Source: Alphaproteobacteria bacterium (lineage in GTDB: Bacteria; Pseudomonadota; Alphaproteobacteria; SHVP01). Taken from it: 41,489 nucleotides of DNA. Numbering within the stretch: the first letter of the stretch is position 1; each line of letters begins with the position of its first letter. Under the pieces are notes generated by a model that was given only the letters and a program-made list of their open reading frames with translations, did not search any database and had not been told where the DNA came from. Below are positions 19,051-27,682 of this stretch, in pieces. A program made the translations under genes and the position numbers. The stretch is from assembly GCA_016869765.1 (NCBI GenBank), contig VGES01000033.1, positions 1 to 41,489 of the forward strand, in the 5' to 3' direction.

Positions 19051-19897
19051 GTACACCGAGCACCAACACCGTACGAGCGACGGCCTTGCCCTCTACTACC
19101 GCGAATACGGCGCGGACCACGCGAGGACGACGCCGCTGCTTTGCCTTACTGGACTGTCACGCAACAGCAAAGACTTCCACGCCCTTGCTGGTCGCCTCGC
19201 TGCCAAACGCCGCGTTCTCTGCCTCGACTATCGCGGCTGCGGGCGCTCGGACTATGACCCCGACTACATGAACTACGTGATCGAGGTCGATTGCCGGGAT
19301 GTGATTGGCCTGCTCGATGCGTTGGGGATCAGGCGGGCGATCATGATTGGCACCTCGCGCGGAGGCCTTGTCACGATGTCGCTCGCCGTCGTACGACCCG
19401 ACCTGGTTGCTGCTGCCGTGCTGAATGACGTCGGCCCCGAGGTGAAGGATGGGGGGCGAGCAAAGGTCGGCCGCTACTGGGATCTCGATTACGCCTACCC
19501 GGGATGGGCCGATGCTACCGCGACGTATTCCACCTACATGCGCCGTGTCGCCCCCGACCTCACCGACCGACAATGGCAAGAACGGGCGCGCATGACCTTT
19601 GTCGAGGCGCCGGATGGAAGGGTTCACTTCGACTTCGATCCGAACATGGCCAAGGCCTACCGCGAACGGCGAAGTTCGGGACACCGTTGGAACGAGTACG
19701 AGGCCCTCGCCCGCAAGCCGCTTCTCGTGCTGCGTGGGGCAACATCGGGGGTGCTCGCGGTCGAGACCGTCGCCAGGATGAAGCAGATGAAGCCAAACCT
19801 CGTTACGGAGACCGTCCCCAACCGCGGCCACACCCCATTCCTCGATGAGCCCGTGGCCGTTGCGGCAATCGACACGTTTCTCTCTGGTGCCGAATGA
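19043..19897 (+). CDS. Alpha/beta hydrolase (second of the pair, catalytic Asp not in usual place)
   Basis: This 284-residue paralogue of the preceding gene has nucleophile S105 in GTSRGG and H263 in NRGHTPFLDEP. At the position of the acid residue in its sister (LSDLLSQET) it has TSGVLAVET, so Asp244 is replaced by Gly236. The acid may be supplied from elsewhere (for example after strand 6) or the protein may act differently. The frame is open back to 18989, but the ATG at 19043 matches the start of the fold and overlaps the upstream stop by 8 nt. The next gene begins inside its stop (ATGA). A tandem duplication followed by divergence is the simplest history. Confidence 0.85.
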   Translation: MAEYTEHQHRTSDGLALYYREYGADHARTTPLLCLTGLSRNSKDFHALAGRLAAKRRVLCLDYRGCGRSDYDPDYMNYVIEVDCRDVIGLLDALGIRRAIMIGTSRGGLVTMSLAVVRPDLVAAAVLNDVGPEVKDGGRAKVGRYWDLDYAYPGWADATATYSTYMRRVAPDLTDRQWQERARMTFVEAPDGRVHFDFDPNMAKAYRERRSSGHRWNEYEALARKPLLVLRGATSGVLAVETVARMKQMKPNLVTETVPNRGHTPFLDEPVAVAAIDTFLSGAE

Positions 19898-20904
19898 ACG
19901 ACGAGGCGATACATCCCACGTTCGATCACGTCGCCGACGCTGCGGAGCGTCTGAGGGACGTCGCCGTACGAACACCGCTGCTCGAGGCGCCACTCCTGAA
20001 CGACCTCGTCGGTGGTCGCGTGCTGGTCAAGGCTGAAGTGCTACAGCGTACCGGATCGTTCAAGTTTCGCGGCGCCTACAATCGGGTCAGCAGGACGACC
20101 CAAGAAGAACGAACGCGCGGCGTGCTCTGTTTTTCGTCGGGAAATCATGCGCAGGGGGTCGCCGCAGCGGCTCAGCTGTTCAAGACCAGAGCGTACATCG
20201 TCATGCCGGCAACGGCGCCAGCGCTCAAGGTCGCCCGATGCAAGGCCATGGGGGCCGAGGTCATTCTGCACGATGGTGATCGCCGCAGCATGGAGCAGCG
20301 CACCGAGGCTTTGGCAAAGGAAAAGGGCCTCGTTCTTGTCCGTCCGTTCGACGATCGCTTTGTCATCGCCGGCCAAGGGACCGTGGGTCTGGAGATCGCT
20401 GCACAATTGGCCGAGCGGCAGACGTTCGCCGACCTCGTGTTGGTACCTTGCAGTGGTGGGGGGCTCGTGGCGGGCATCGCACTCGCACTCGAACGTCAGT
20501 CCCCGGCGACGGCCGTTTACTCGGCGGAACCAGCGGGCTTCGACGATATGGCTCGTTCGCTCGCGGCGGGCACGAGGGTCGCAAATGCTCCGGGGCGGTC
20601 CTCGATCTGTGATGCCCTGCAAGTTCCCGAACCTGGGGCGATCACGTTCGCCGTGAACAAACCGCGACTGCGGGGCGGGCTCGTCGTCAACGATGACGAG
20701 GTCCGACGGGCCATGGCCATCGCATTCGAGCACCTGAAAATCGTCGTTGAGCCGGGAGGAGCAGTGGGATTAGCAGCCATTCTGGCTGGGCGCGTGGACG
20801 TGCGAGGCCGCACCGTGGTCGTCGTGGCCTCGGGGGGAAACGTGGATCCGGCGGTGTTTCGCAGCGCGATTGGTGAGCGAGATCATCGGAGTTCCGTCGC
20901 ATGA
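19894..20904 (+). CDS. PLP-dependent threonine/serine dehydratase-family enzyme
   Basis: This 336-residue fold-type II PLP enzyme has the PLP lysine K57 in GSFKFRGA, an Asn-containing loop SSGNHAQG (81-88), the phosphate-binding SGGGL (187-191) and a C-terminal SGGNVD. There is no C-terminal ACT domain, so it is the short catabolic type (threonine ammonia-lyase, serine racemase or hydroxyaspartate dehydratase). Which of these it is cannot be settled by motif. Because it sits between two alpha/beta hydrolases and two uncharacterised genes, all overlapping, its substrate is likely a hydroxy-amino acid released or processed by this operon rather than bulk threonine; that is inference. Confidence 0.88.
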   Translation: MNDEAIHPTFDHVADAAERLRDVAVRTPLLEAPLLNDLVGGRVLVKAEVLQRTGSFKFRGAYNRVSRTTQEERTRGVLCFSSGNHAQGVAAAAQLFKTRAYIVMPATAPALKVARCKAMGAEVILHDGDRRSMEQRTEALAKEKGLVLVRPFDDRFVIAGQGTVGLEIAAQLAERQTFADLVLVPCSGGGLVAGIALALERQSPATAVYSAEPAGFDDMARSLAAGTRVANAPGRSSICDALQVPEPGAITFAVNKPRLRGGLVVNDDEVRRAMAIAFEHLKIVVEPGGAVGLAAILAGRVDVRGRTVVVVASGGNVDPAVFRSAIGERDHRSSVA

Positions 20905-21620
20905 CCCACCGAACATTGATCGGTCGAATCCAGTATTTGAGCGAAAAACCGGATCGCTTCGGCCAGGAGCGTGGGCGCGAGGTCTTTGCCATGACACACC
21001 ATGGCGACGGATCACGCACACTCACCGCGCACTGTGAAATCGACGACGCCCCCAGCGTCATCAGAGATGTCTCTCTGACCGTGGATTCGCAATGGCATCC
21101 GCAAGATTGCTCCGTGAGGCTGATGGTCGGCGGCGACTTCACGGGATCCGGTTGGTTTCGTTTCTCGACCCACGAGGCCGAGTGCGAGACGTTCACGCGC
21201 GCCGAGGGCCGGCTACGGCAACGAATCGGCCTCGCCCAGCCTCTAAGATGTTTTGGCAATCACGCCATATCCAGCGATGGCTGGCTCATGAACGTCTATG
21301 ACCTCGCGCAAGGAATCGGCACGCAGCGGATCGAGCGCGCCTTGATCTCTTCACCTGATCATCGTGGAGCTACTGGCCCAACGCTCTTTCAGCTTTCGTT
21401 TGGCGTGGGTTACTTGGGACGAGAGAAGATCACGGTGAAGGCTGGAACGTTCGACGCGCACCACTTCCAGGTCCTGGCACCGGACCTCCCGGAGGAACAC
21501 CCGCCCTATGACGTCTGGACCACGGCCGATGGCGACTACGTCATGCTCAAGGGACGGGTTACCGGCTATATGAAGACGTATTACGAACTGATTTCCCTGG
21601 AGCGCGTTCATGGCGGATGA
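20901..21620 (+). CDS. Conserved protein of unknown function (beta-rich)
   Basis: This 239-residue protein was not recognised with confidence. It has no signal peptide or membrane segment. Predicted secondary structure is strand-rich, and the C-terminal third (VKAGTFDAHHFQV, then YDVWTTADGDYVMLKGRV) resembles the pattern of DUF3108/lipocalin-like barrels, where a conserved aGtfd..h and a W....g.... strand recur. This similarity is weak. It starts by ATGA overlap with the PLP enzyme and overlaps the next gene by 11 nt, so it surely belongs to the operon. A binding or small hydrolase role is possible, but no catalytic motif stands out. Confidence 0.75.
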   Translation: MTHRTLIGRIQYLSEKPDRFGQERGREVFAMTHHGDGSRTLTAHCEIDDAPSVIRDVSLTVDSQWHPQDCSVRLMVGGDFTGSGWFRFSTHEAECETFTRAEGRLRQRIGLAQPLRCFGNHAISSDGWLMNVYDLAQGIGTQRIERALISSPDHRGATGPTLFQLSFGVGYLGREKITVKAGTFDAHHFQVLAPDLPEEHPPYDVWTTADGDYVMLKGRVTGYMKTYYELISLERVHGG

Positions 21621-22299
21621 GAAGGGAATGCTCGTGTCGTTTACCGGCGTCGACCCAGCGTTCGAAGTCGAGCACAACGAGTGGTTTAATCGCGAACATA
21701 TCGACGAGCGCGCCCTGGACACTCCCGGATTCTTCCGGGCGCGGCGCTATGCAGCCATCGAGGCGCCGATCAAGTATTTTGCCACCTACGAGACGGAATC
21801 CTGGCGCGTGCTCGCGTCGCCCCAGTACCTGGATCGGGTCGGAAACCAAACCGAATGGAGCCGACGCGTCATCAGAGAGCTGAGGACGCTCTATCGTATG
21901 ACCACGCGCATCACGATCGACGCCATGCATGGAATTGGCGGAGTCGCGACGGCTGTGCGCTTTTTTCCCTCGCCCAACGCAGGCCAGCAACACGCGCTAC
22001 GTGAAAGCTTGCGGACAACCTTTCCAACGCTCGTCAAACGGCCCGGCATGATCGGAGCCTGTCTCACGGAGAACATGCCCGAAGCCGCCAATGCCACAGG
22101 CGACAAGGCCCGGGCGGTGGGCGGCAACCCTATGCGCGCCGATCGCGTCGAGTGGTTGGCGGTGCTCGAGGGCGCCGAGGCGGAAGCCACAACGACGGCG
22201 GCAAATGACGTCTTGTCGCTCGGCGCGCTGCAACGCTTCGGCGTCGCGCAAGCCCCCGTGATCGGGACCTACCGTTTCGTGTACGGCATCTATCGCTAG
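21610..22299 (+). CDS. Two-repeat dimeric alpha/beta-barrel protein (DUF4286/EthD-like)
   Basis: This 229-residue cytoplasmic protein appears to contain two ferredoxin-like halves. The first (about 1-105) has MLVSFTGVDPAFEVEHNEWFNREHIDERAL-type features, quoted here in pieces: VEHNEWFNREHIDER and TPGFFRARRY. These are characteristic of dimeric alpha/beta-barrel (EthD/DUF4286-like) proteins. The second half (about 110-229) begins GGVATAVRFFP and ends TYRFVYGIYR. Conserved H36 in the first half is a possible proton donor. Such folds handle polyketide-like or ring-cleavage substrates, but the role here is unknown. GGAG lies 8 nt before the first ATG, which is why it is used rather than the Met seven codons in. 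It is the last gene of the overlapped operon and converges on the transporter 8 nt away. Confidence 0.72.
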   Translation: MADEKGMLVSFTGVDPAFEVEHNEWFNREHIDERALDTPGFFRARRYAAIEAPIKYFATYETESWRVLASPQYLDRVGNQTEWSRRVIRELRTLYRMTTRITIDAMHGIGGVATAVRFFPSPNAGQQHALRESLRTTFPTLVKRPGMIGACLTENMPEAANATGDKARAVGGNPMRADRVEWLAVLEGAEAEATTTAANDVLSLGALQRFGVAQAPVIGTYRFVYGIYR

Positions 22300-22307
22300 G
22301 CGTTGCC

Positions 22308-23540
22308 TCACACGATCGGCATCCACCCACCGGCCCACAACCAAACGATCGCCGCCATCATCGAGATCAAAGTCATCGGCACGCCGGCCCGCGCAAAGGC
22401 CACGAACGAGAGATGAACACCCGCCACCTTGGCACGCTCGGCCACGATCAGGTTCGCGATGCTCCCCACAATCAGGAAGTTGCCGGCAAGCGTCGACAAC
22501 AGCGCGAGACCATAGAGGTCACCCGTGGCCGGCGCTGGCCAAAGCGCCAACAACAAGACGTCGGCCGGCACATTGCCGATCGTATTGCTGAGGATCAGAG
22601 CGAGCGGCGCCATGATCACCAGTCGGTCAGGGAGGAATCCGGCGACCACCCCTTCGCGCACGAGCAGTTGGACCTCAGTCAATTGGGCTAACGCGCCCGT
22701 CACGATGAAGAGCCCGACGAACAAAATGAGCAGGTTCCAGTCAACGCGCGACAACAACGTCCGGCTCGGGGTCGTGCGACTAAGAAACAAAAACGCCGCG
22801 ACCGCGAGAGCGGCCAACTCTCGAGGGATCGGCGTCGCAAACAGGCCGAACATTACGGCGACCGCGGCGCCCGCTTTGATCAGCTGACGAGGAACGATTG
22901 GCGGCGGCGCCGGCGTCGAAACAGAGATTCGTGGCGAGGCGGTCAGTTCTTGCTTCCAAACCAGCCAAATCACGACAAACACGATGATCATAGCGAAGAT
23001 CGCGGGTGCGGCGTTGACCGCCAGAAACGACCAGAAATCTAGGGCGCCGACCTGGCCGATCAAAATGTTCTGAGGATTTCCAATGATAGTGGCGGCCGAC
23101 CCGGCGTTGCTGCCACCGGCAAGCCCTACGAGGTAGGGCCGTGGATCACAACCGCGCGCAACAAGCCCCGTGCACAGCAGGGGCGTCATGGCGAAGACGA
23201 CGATGTCGTTCGCCAGGACAGCCGAAAGAAAGCAGGAAATCGCGACGGTGGCACCGAGCAGCATTGCAGGGCGGGTTCGAGCCCTCGTAATGGCGTGGGC
23301 GCACCGGTCGTAGAACCCCGATCCTTCGAACTGGGCGGAGATCACCATCAAGGCGAACAACAGGACAACCGTCGATGCATCGATCATGCCACCCGCATCC
23401 GCCAAGGACAGAGCCCCAGAGAGCAGTAATACGGCAATCGCCATGACGATCCCGGTTCGATCGATGCGCAAGCCAGGAAACCGGCCCGCCGCCATACCCG
23501 CGTACGTGGCAACGAACACGACAACGACGAGCGTGGTCAT
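22308..23540 (-). CDS. SLC13/ArsB-type anion or sodium transporter
   Basis: This 410-residue integral membrane protein has about 11 hydrophobic helices. Two inverted half-repeats are visible. The first carries LANDIVVFAMTPLL and the re-entrant signature IIGNPQNILIG (about 151-161). The second carries LSNTIGNVPADVLLLAL and FLIVGSIANLIVAE. These are the ion-transporter superfamily patterns shared by SLC13 (dicarboxylate/sulfate), ArsB/ArsP and NhaD. The Asn-Pro/Asn-based hairpins are right for anion/Na+ coupling, and the substrate is open. It is transcribed towards the hydrolase/PLP operon and divergently from the ATP-grasp-like gene; it could import the substrate of either. Confidence 0.85.
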   Translation of the reverse strand: MTTLVVVVFVATYAGMAAGRFPGLRIDRTGIVMAIAVLLLSGALSLADAGGMIDASTVVLLFALMVISAQFEGSGFYDRCAHAITRARTRPAMLLGATVAISCFLSAVLANDIVVFAMTPLLCTGLVARGCDPRPYLVGLAGGSNAGSAATIIGNPQNILIGQVGALDFWSFLAVNAAPAIFAMIIVFVVIWLVWKQELTASPRISVSTPAPPPIVPRQLIKAGAAVAVMFGLFATPIPRELAALAVAAFLFLSRTTPSRTLLSRVDWNLLILFVGLFIVTGALAQLTEVQLLVREGVVAGFLPDRLVIMAPLALILSNTIGNVPADVLLLALWPAPATGDLYGLALLSTLAGNFLIVGSIANLIVAERAKVAGVHLSFVAFARAGVPMTLISMMAAIVWLWAGGWMPIV

Positions 23541-23618
23541 CGGTGGAGCACCACCGAGGGCTTGGTGACAGTCCGACCGGGCGCGCCTAGCATTCCAGCC
23601 CAGAGGTTTGTTTCAATC

Positions 23619-24596
23619 GTGGCCATCGTCGAACGCGATCCCTGGCGCCTGCAGTACTTCACCGGCATCCCATGTCCGGACGACGTGTTCGTGCCCACTG
23701 AGGATCCGGACGCCTATGACATCTACCCGATGCATCGCTGGGTCTACAACAAACTGAGAATCTGTGAGACTCAAGGGCTGCTGTGTGCGCCTCATGGCGT
23801 CACGCCTCCCGGGTACCCGGTGTTTTCCAAGCCGATCTACAACATGCGCGGAATGGGCGCCGGCTCCATGCTCGTGCAAACGGCAGAAGAATACCGCCGC
23901 GCGTACGCACCCGGTCACATGTGGATGCAAGTGCTCGACGGAGACCACGTCTCGACCGACGCCGCCGTCATCGACGGCGGAGTCGTTTGGTGGCGGCACG
24001 TGGTCGGGAAGTCGCTTGGCAACGGTATGTTCGACTACTGGACCGTGCTCGCCGAGCCGCACGACGTGGTCGAACGCTATTGCGGCGATTGGGTCGCGAA
24101 ACAGCTCCCTGGCTACACCGGAATGCTCAACTTCGAAACGATCGGCGGCCGAATCATCGAGGTGCACCTGCGTTTCAGCGACCAGTGGCCCGACCTATAT
24201 GGCGGGAGGCCGTGGGTCGAAAGCGTCGTCACGCTGTACAGTGAGGGACGTTGGCCTTTCAAAGATCAGGTGCGTCGAACCGGTCATTCGGTCATTCTGT
24301 TTGGCGCCCATGGGGTCCGCTATCGCGCACCGGATGACGAAATTCTCTCCGAAGCCCGAGCCACAGCCGGAGTCTCCAGCGTGCAGATAACGTTCCACCC
24401 CGACAAGGCTCCTGAGGATCATTCGATGCCTGTTGGGGGATTCCGCCTCGCCATCGTCAACTGCTGGGACCTCGAAACAGGATTTCGCGTACGCGAACAG
24501 CTGGCGCTCGCCCTTTGGTCAACACAGAGACTCGCTCGGCGCGTTCGGCGGAAAAAGATCGCGCCTCCCGTTCACTGGCGTTCGCCCGCGCAGTGA
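23619..24596 (+). CDS. Divergent ATP-grasp-like protein
   Basis: This protein of about 325 residues is usually left as hypothetical. I read an ATP-grasp layout: NKLRICETQG (pre-ATP segment, like the DK of ligases), VFSKPIYNMRGMGAGS (lysine plus glycine-rich loop), GHMWMQVLDGDHVSTDAAVIDG (like EY..G.E.S.D), and MLNFETIGGRIIEVHLRFSD (like the metal-binding E...E.N.R, with His in place of the final Asn). The order and spacing fit, but the last motif is degenerate, so catalytic activity is uncertain. An open frame begins at TTG 23562. I prefer GTG 23619 because AGAGG lies upstream and the protein-like part begins there. The start is divergent from the SLC13/ArsB gene, and the CocE hydrolase begins 29 nt downstream. 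Confidence 0.65.
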   Translation: MAIVERDPWRLQYFTGIPCPDDVFVPTEDPDAYDIYPMHRWVYNKLRICETQGLLCAPHGVTPPGYPVFSKPIYNMRGMGAGSMLVQTAEEYRRAYAPGHMWMQVLDGDHVSTDAAVIDGGVVWWRHVVGKSLGNGMFDYWTVLAEPHDVVERYCGDWVAKQLPGYTGMLNFETIGGRIIEVHLRFSDQWPDLYGGRPWVESVVTLYSEGRWPFKDQVRRTGHSVILFGAHGVRYRAPDDEILSEARATAGVSSVQITFHPDKAPEDHSMPVGGFRLAIVNCWDLETGFRVREQLALALWSTQRLARRVRRKKIAPPVHWRSPAQ

Positions 24597-24625
24597 CCCC
24601 CCGCTCAATCGTTGGCGTCTGAGCC

Positions 24626-26662
24626 GTGGCGCGAACGGTGGATAGCTTCCCCCGCTCGGTTCGCTCCATCGAGAACGAATGGATTCCGTTGCCGGATGGG
24701 GGGCAACTCGCCGCCCGCATCTGGCTTCCGGATGACGCCGACGCGAGACCGGTCCCGGCCGTCATCGAGGCCATTCCGTACCGCAAGCGTGATTTCACAC
24801 GGAGCCGCGATGAACCGATGCATCACTATGTGGCAGGCCATGGGTATGCCTGCCTTCGTATCGACATCCGGGGCTGCGGCGATTCCGACGGCACGATCAG
24901 CGACGAATACTCTGAGGAAGAACTCGGCGATATCGTAGATGCCATCGCCTGGGTTGCCCGTCAGACCTGGTGCACCGGTCGCGTCGGCATGATGGGAATC
25001 TCCTGGGGCGGTATCAACACACTGCAGGTCGCGGCCCGCCGACCACCGGCATTGAACGCAGTCATCACTCTGTGTTCGACCGATGACCGGTACGCCGACG
25101 ATGCCCATTACATGGGTGGGTGTCTACTCAACGAGAACTTTGCCTGGGGCTCTGTCTTCTTCAGCCACGCCGCATTGCCCCCCGACCCGGGGATGGTGGG
25201 TGAGCGCTGGCGCGCGATGTGGCTCGAGCGGATCGCTGCTCTTCGGCTCTATCCCGCGATCTGGATGAGACATTCGGCACGGGACGAATACTGGCGTCGT
25301 GGGTCGGTGTGCGAGAATCATGACCGGATCAGCTGTCCGGTATTCGCGATCGGTGGTTGGGCGGATGCCTACACCAACACTGTCCCCCGGTTACTCAGCG
25401 GCCTGAGGGTGCCGCGGCGGGGCATCGTTGGACCTTGGGGGCACGCTTTTCCGCACGAAGGGATACCGGAACCGGCCATCGGATTTCTCCAAGAGTGTAT
25501 CCGTTGGTGGGATCGCTGGCTCAAGGACATCGTCAACGGGGCAGACCAAGAGCCGATCCTGGTCGCATGGATGCCAGAGGGCCGAGGGCCGGCGACGACT
25601 CTTCAGCCAAGTGTCGGCCGCTGGATCACCGAGCGAGCGTGGCCGCCCCGAGAGCGCACACCGCTTCGTTGGCATTTCAGCAACGGGAGCCTCAGCGAAA
25701 CGCCGCAACCCTCGACGTCCGCTTCGATCTGCTCGCCGCCTTGGGTCGGCCATGTCGGGGGTTCGTGGTGCGCCTTTGGCGGGCGCGATGAAATGCCAGG
25801 CGATCAGCGGGCGGACGATCGCGGATCGCTAACATTCGACAGCGCGCCGCTCGCGCATCGGCTCGAGATCCTCGGCAACGCCCGTGTCACGCTCAGACTA
25901 AGCGTCGATCGCCCCCAAGCCATGATCGCGATTCGCCTGTCAGAGATCGACCAGCAAGGGACTGTTGCCCGAATCACCTATGGACTGCTCAACCTGACGC
26001 ATCGGGCCGGGTCTGATCAGCCGAAGCCTCTCGTTCCTGGTGAGGTCTTCTCCGTTCAAGTGCCACTCAAGTTCATCGGGCACGCGTTCGCCGCGGGACA
26101 CCGAATTCGGCTGAGTGTCTCGACGAACTATTGGCCGATCGCTTGGCCGTCTCCCCAGCCAGCGACCATCACGCTCGAACCGAGTGAGTGTTTTGTCGAT
26201 CTGCCGGTGCGCGCCGACGCCGGCGACGCAGACGACACATGGACAGTGCCTCCGCCCGAGCAAGCCACCGCTGGCCTCGAGTTGTCGCTGCAAGAAGGCC
26301 ACTACCGGCGGCGCCTCGTCCACGACAGCGGTACGGGAACGTGGGTTTTCGAAGCTGGTGCGACCGGAGTCGATGGCCGACAACCGCGATCGCGAATTGT
26401 CGACATCGAACTCGATGCCGGGCACACGGTTTCCTATCGCCTGACCGTCAGCGACCGTGACCCGGCGCTGGCGAGCGCTACCATGAATCAGGTTATCGTG
26501 TTTGCCCGCGACGACTGGTACTCACGCCTCGAGGTCACGACGAACCTCATCTCGGATGCCAATCACTTCGTCTTCCGAGCGGACGTTCGCGCCTTCGAGG
26601 GGGACGATGTGCTGCTGGCACAGCGACAATGGCAGGAAACCCTGCCGCGCGGCGCAGACTAA
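24626..26662 (+). CDS. CocE/NonD-type serine hydrolase (X-Pro dipeptidyl-peptidase family)
   Basis: This 678-residue protein has a fold seen in cocaine esterase, glutaryl-7-ACA acylase and Xaa-Pro dipeptidyl peptidase. The N-terminal alpha/beta-hydrolase has nucleophile S126 in GISWGG, the oxyanion/strand motif RIDIRGCGDSDG, and a later GGWADAYTNT carrying the acid Asp, with GPWGHAFPH supplying His. A C-terminal jelly-roll (about 430-670) includes the typical LTFDSAPL. and VSTNYWPIAWPSP stretches. No signal peptide is seen, so it is probably cytoplasmic. It starts at GTG 24626. It ends with a 4-nt convergent overlap with the reductase gene. Amide or ester substrate unknown. Confidence 0.88.
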   Translation: MARTVDSFPRSVRSIENEWIPLPDGGQLAARIWLPDDADARPVPAVIEAIPYRKRDFTRSRDEPMHHYVAGHGYACLRIDIRGCGDSDGTISDEYSEEELGDIVDAIAWVARQTWCTGRVGMMGISWGGINTLQVAARRPPALNAVITLCSTDDRYADDAHYMGGCLLNENFAWGSVFFSHAALPPDPGMVGERWRAMWLERIAALRLYPAIWMRHSARDEYWRRGSVCENHDRISCPVFAIGGWADAYTNTVPRLLSGLRVPRRGIVGPWGHAFPHEGIPEPAIGFLQECIRWWDRWLKDIVNGADQEPILVAWMPEGRGPATTLQPSVGRWITERAWPPRERTPLRWHFSNGSLSETPQPSTSASICSPPWVGHVGGSWCAFGGRDEMPGDQRADDRGSLTFDSAPLAHRLEILGNARVTLRLSVDRPQAMIAIRLSEIDQQGTVARITYGLLNLTHRAGSDQPKPLVPGEVFSVQVPLKFIGHAFAAGHRIRLSVSTNYWPIAWPSPQPATITLEPSECFVDLPVRADAGDADDTWTVPPPEQATAGLELSLQEGHYRRRLVHDSGTGTWVFEAGATGVDGRQPRSRIVDIELDAGHTVSYRLTVSDRDPALASATMNQVIVFARDDWYSRLEVTTNLISDANHFVFRADVRAFEGDDVLLAQRQWQETLPRGAD

Positions 26663-27648
26663 CGATGCGGAACGAGAATGATCTTGCCACCGCGATCGCG
26701 GTCCTGGTGACGGACGGCGTCGCGGACCTCGTCGAAGCTATAGACGCCGGCAACCTCTGAGCGAAGAACGCCGTCGACGACAAGGGACGAGAGGTCCCGG
26801 TAGATCGCCGCAAGCCGCTCGGCATCGACGCCAGCCTGCTGCATCTGATCCTCTGTGAGGAACCCGAACACCGTCAGGTGTCGGAACAGCAGGAGATCGA
26901 CGGGGACTGATGCCGGTTGTCCGCTGGCGTTTCCGTAACAGGCAATGCGCCCGCGATCGGTCAAACATGCGGCGAGCCGACCGGTCGACGGACCGCCGAC
27001 CATGTCGAACGCCACAGGGATCGGTGCTCCGCGCGTCAACTCGGCCACGCGCTCGGCAAGGCTATCGTCATCGACGAGAATTCTGCTGCCACCGACGGCT
27101 CGAACACGCTCAGCGCTCGATTCCCGGCGCACGACATTCACGAGGTTCAAGCCCATCCGGTTGGCCAGGGCAACGATATATTGGCCGCAACTCGATCCAG
27201 CACCGTTCTGGATCGCCCAGTCGCCGCGGCGAAGCGGGGCGGCAAAGTTGAGGAGTGCAAACGCGGTCACCACGTTGCTGTTGACGAGCGCCAATTGCAG
27301 GACGTCCCCTCCATCTGGGGCAACCTGCAGGCCATCGGCCTTGGCCCGCATGACGTCCCGCCAAGTGCCACCGGCCCTCGGAAGGAACACGCGCTGACCA
27401 TCGGATATCCCTGCCACCGACGGGCCGACGGCGATCACCCGCCCCACGCCTCGGCCTCCAGGAACCGCAGGGAGCGGCCGCTGAAACCCAGGTTTGCCGC
27501 GCATGCAGTAAAGATCGTTGAAAGTCAGGGGGGTCGCCTCAACCGCAATGAGCACTTCACCCGCCGCCGGCCCCTCCTCCTCGCGTTCGATCGGCTCGAT
27601 GACGCTCACGGGATCGCCGAAGCGCCTGTATTGAAGAATTCGCGACAC
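26659..27648 (-). CDS. Zinc-free medium-chain reductase (MECR/quinone-oxidoreductase-like), copy 1
   Basis: This 329-residue NADPH-dependent reductase belongs to the MDR superfamily. There is a GroES-like N-terminal domain (ATPLTFNDLYCMRG, then PAVPGGRGVGRVIAVGP) and a Rossmann domain with QNGAGSSCGQYIVALANRMG, then NVVRR. The zinc-ligand residues of alcohol dehydrogenases are missing. It resembles mitochondrial 2-enoyl-thioester reductases (ETR/MECR), for which FNDLY would supply the Tyr. A clear paralogue lies at 30127-31125. It is divergent from the ABC substrate-binding protein (104 nt gap) and converges on the CocE hydrolase. Confidence 0.85.
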   Translation of the reverse strand: MSRILQYRRFGDPVSVIEPIEREEEGPAAGEVLIAVEATPLTFNDLYCMRGKPGFQRPLPAVPGGRGVGRVIAVGPSVAGISDGQRVFLPRAGGTWRDVMRAKADGLQVAPDGGDVLQLALVNSNVVTAFALLNFAAPLRRGDWAIQNGAGSSCGQYIVALANRMGLNLVNVVRRESSAERVRAVGGSRILVDDDSLAERVAELTRGAPIPVAFDMVGGPSTGRLAACLTDRGRIACYGNASGQPASVPVDLLLFRHLTVFGFLTEDQMQQAGVDAERLAAIYRDLSSLVVDGVLRSEVAGVYSFDEVRDAVRHQDRDRGGKIILVPHR

Positions 27649-27682
27649 GGCCCCTCGCCCGATCCCAACATGCCAAAGTCCA

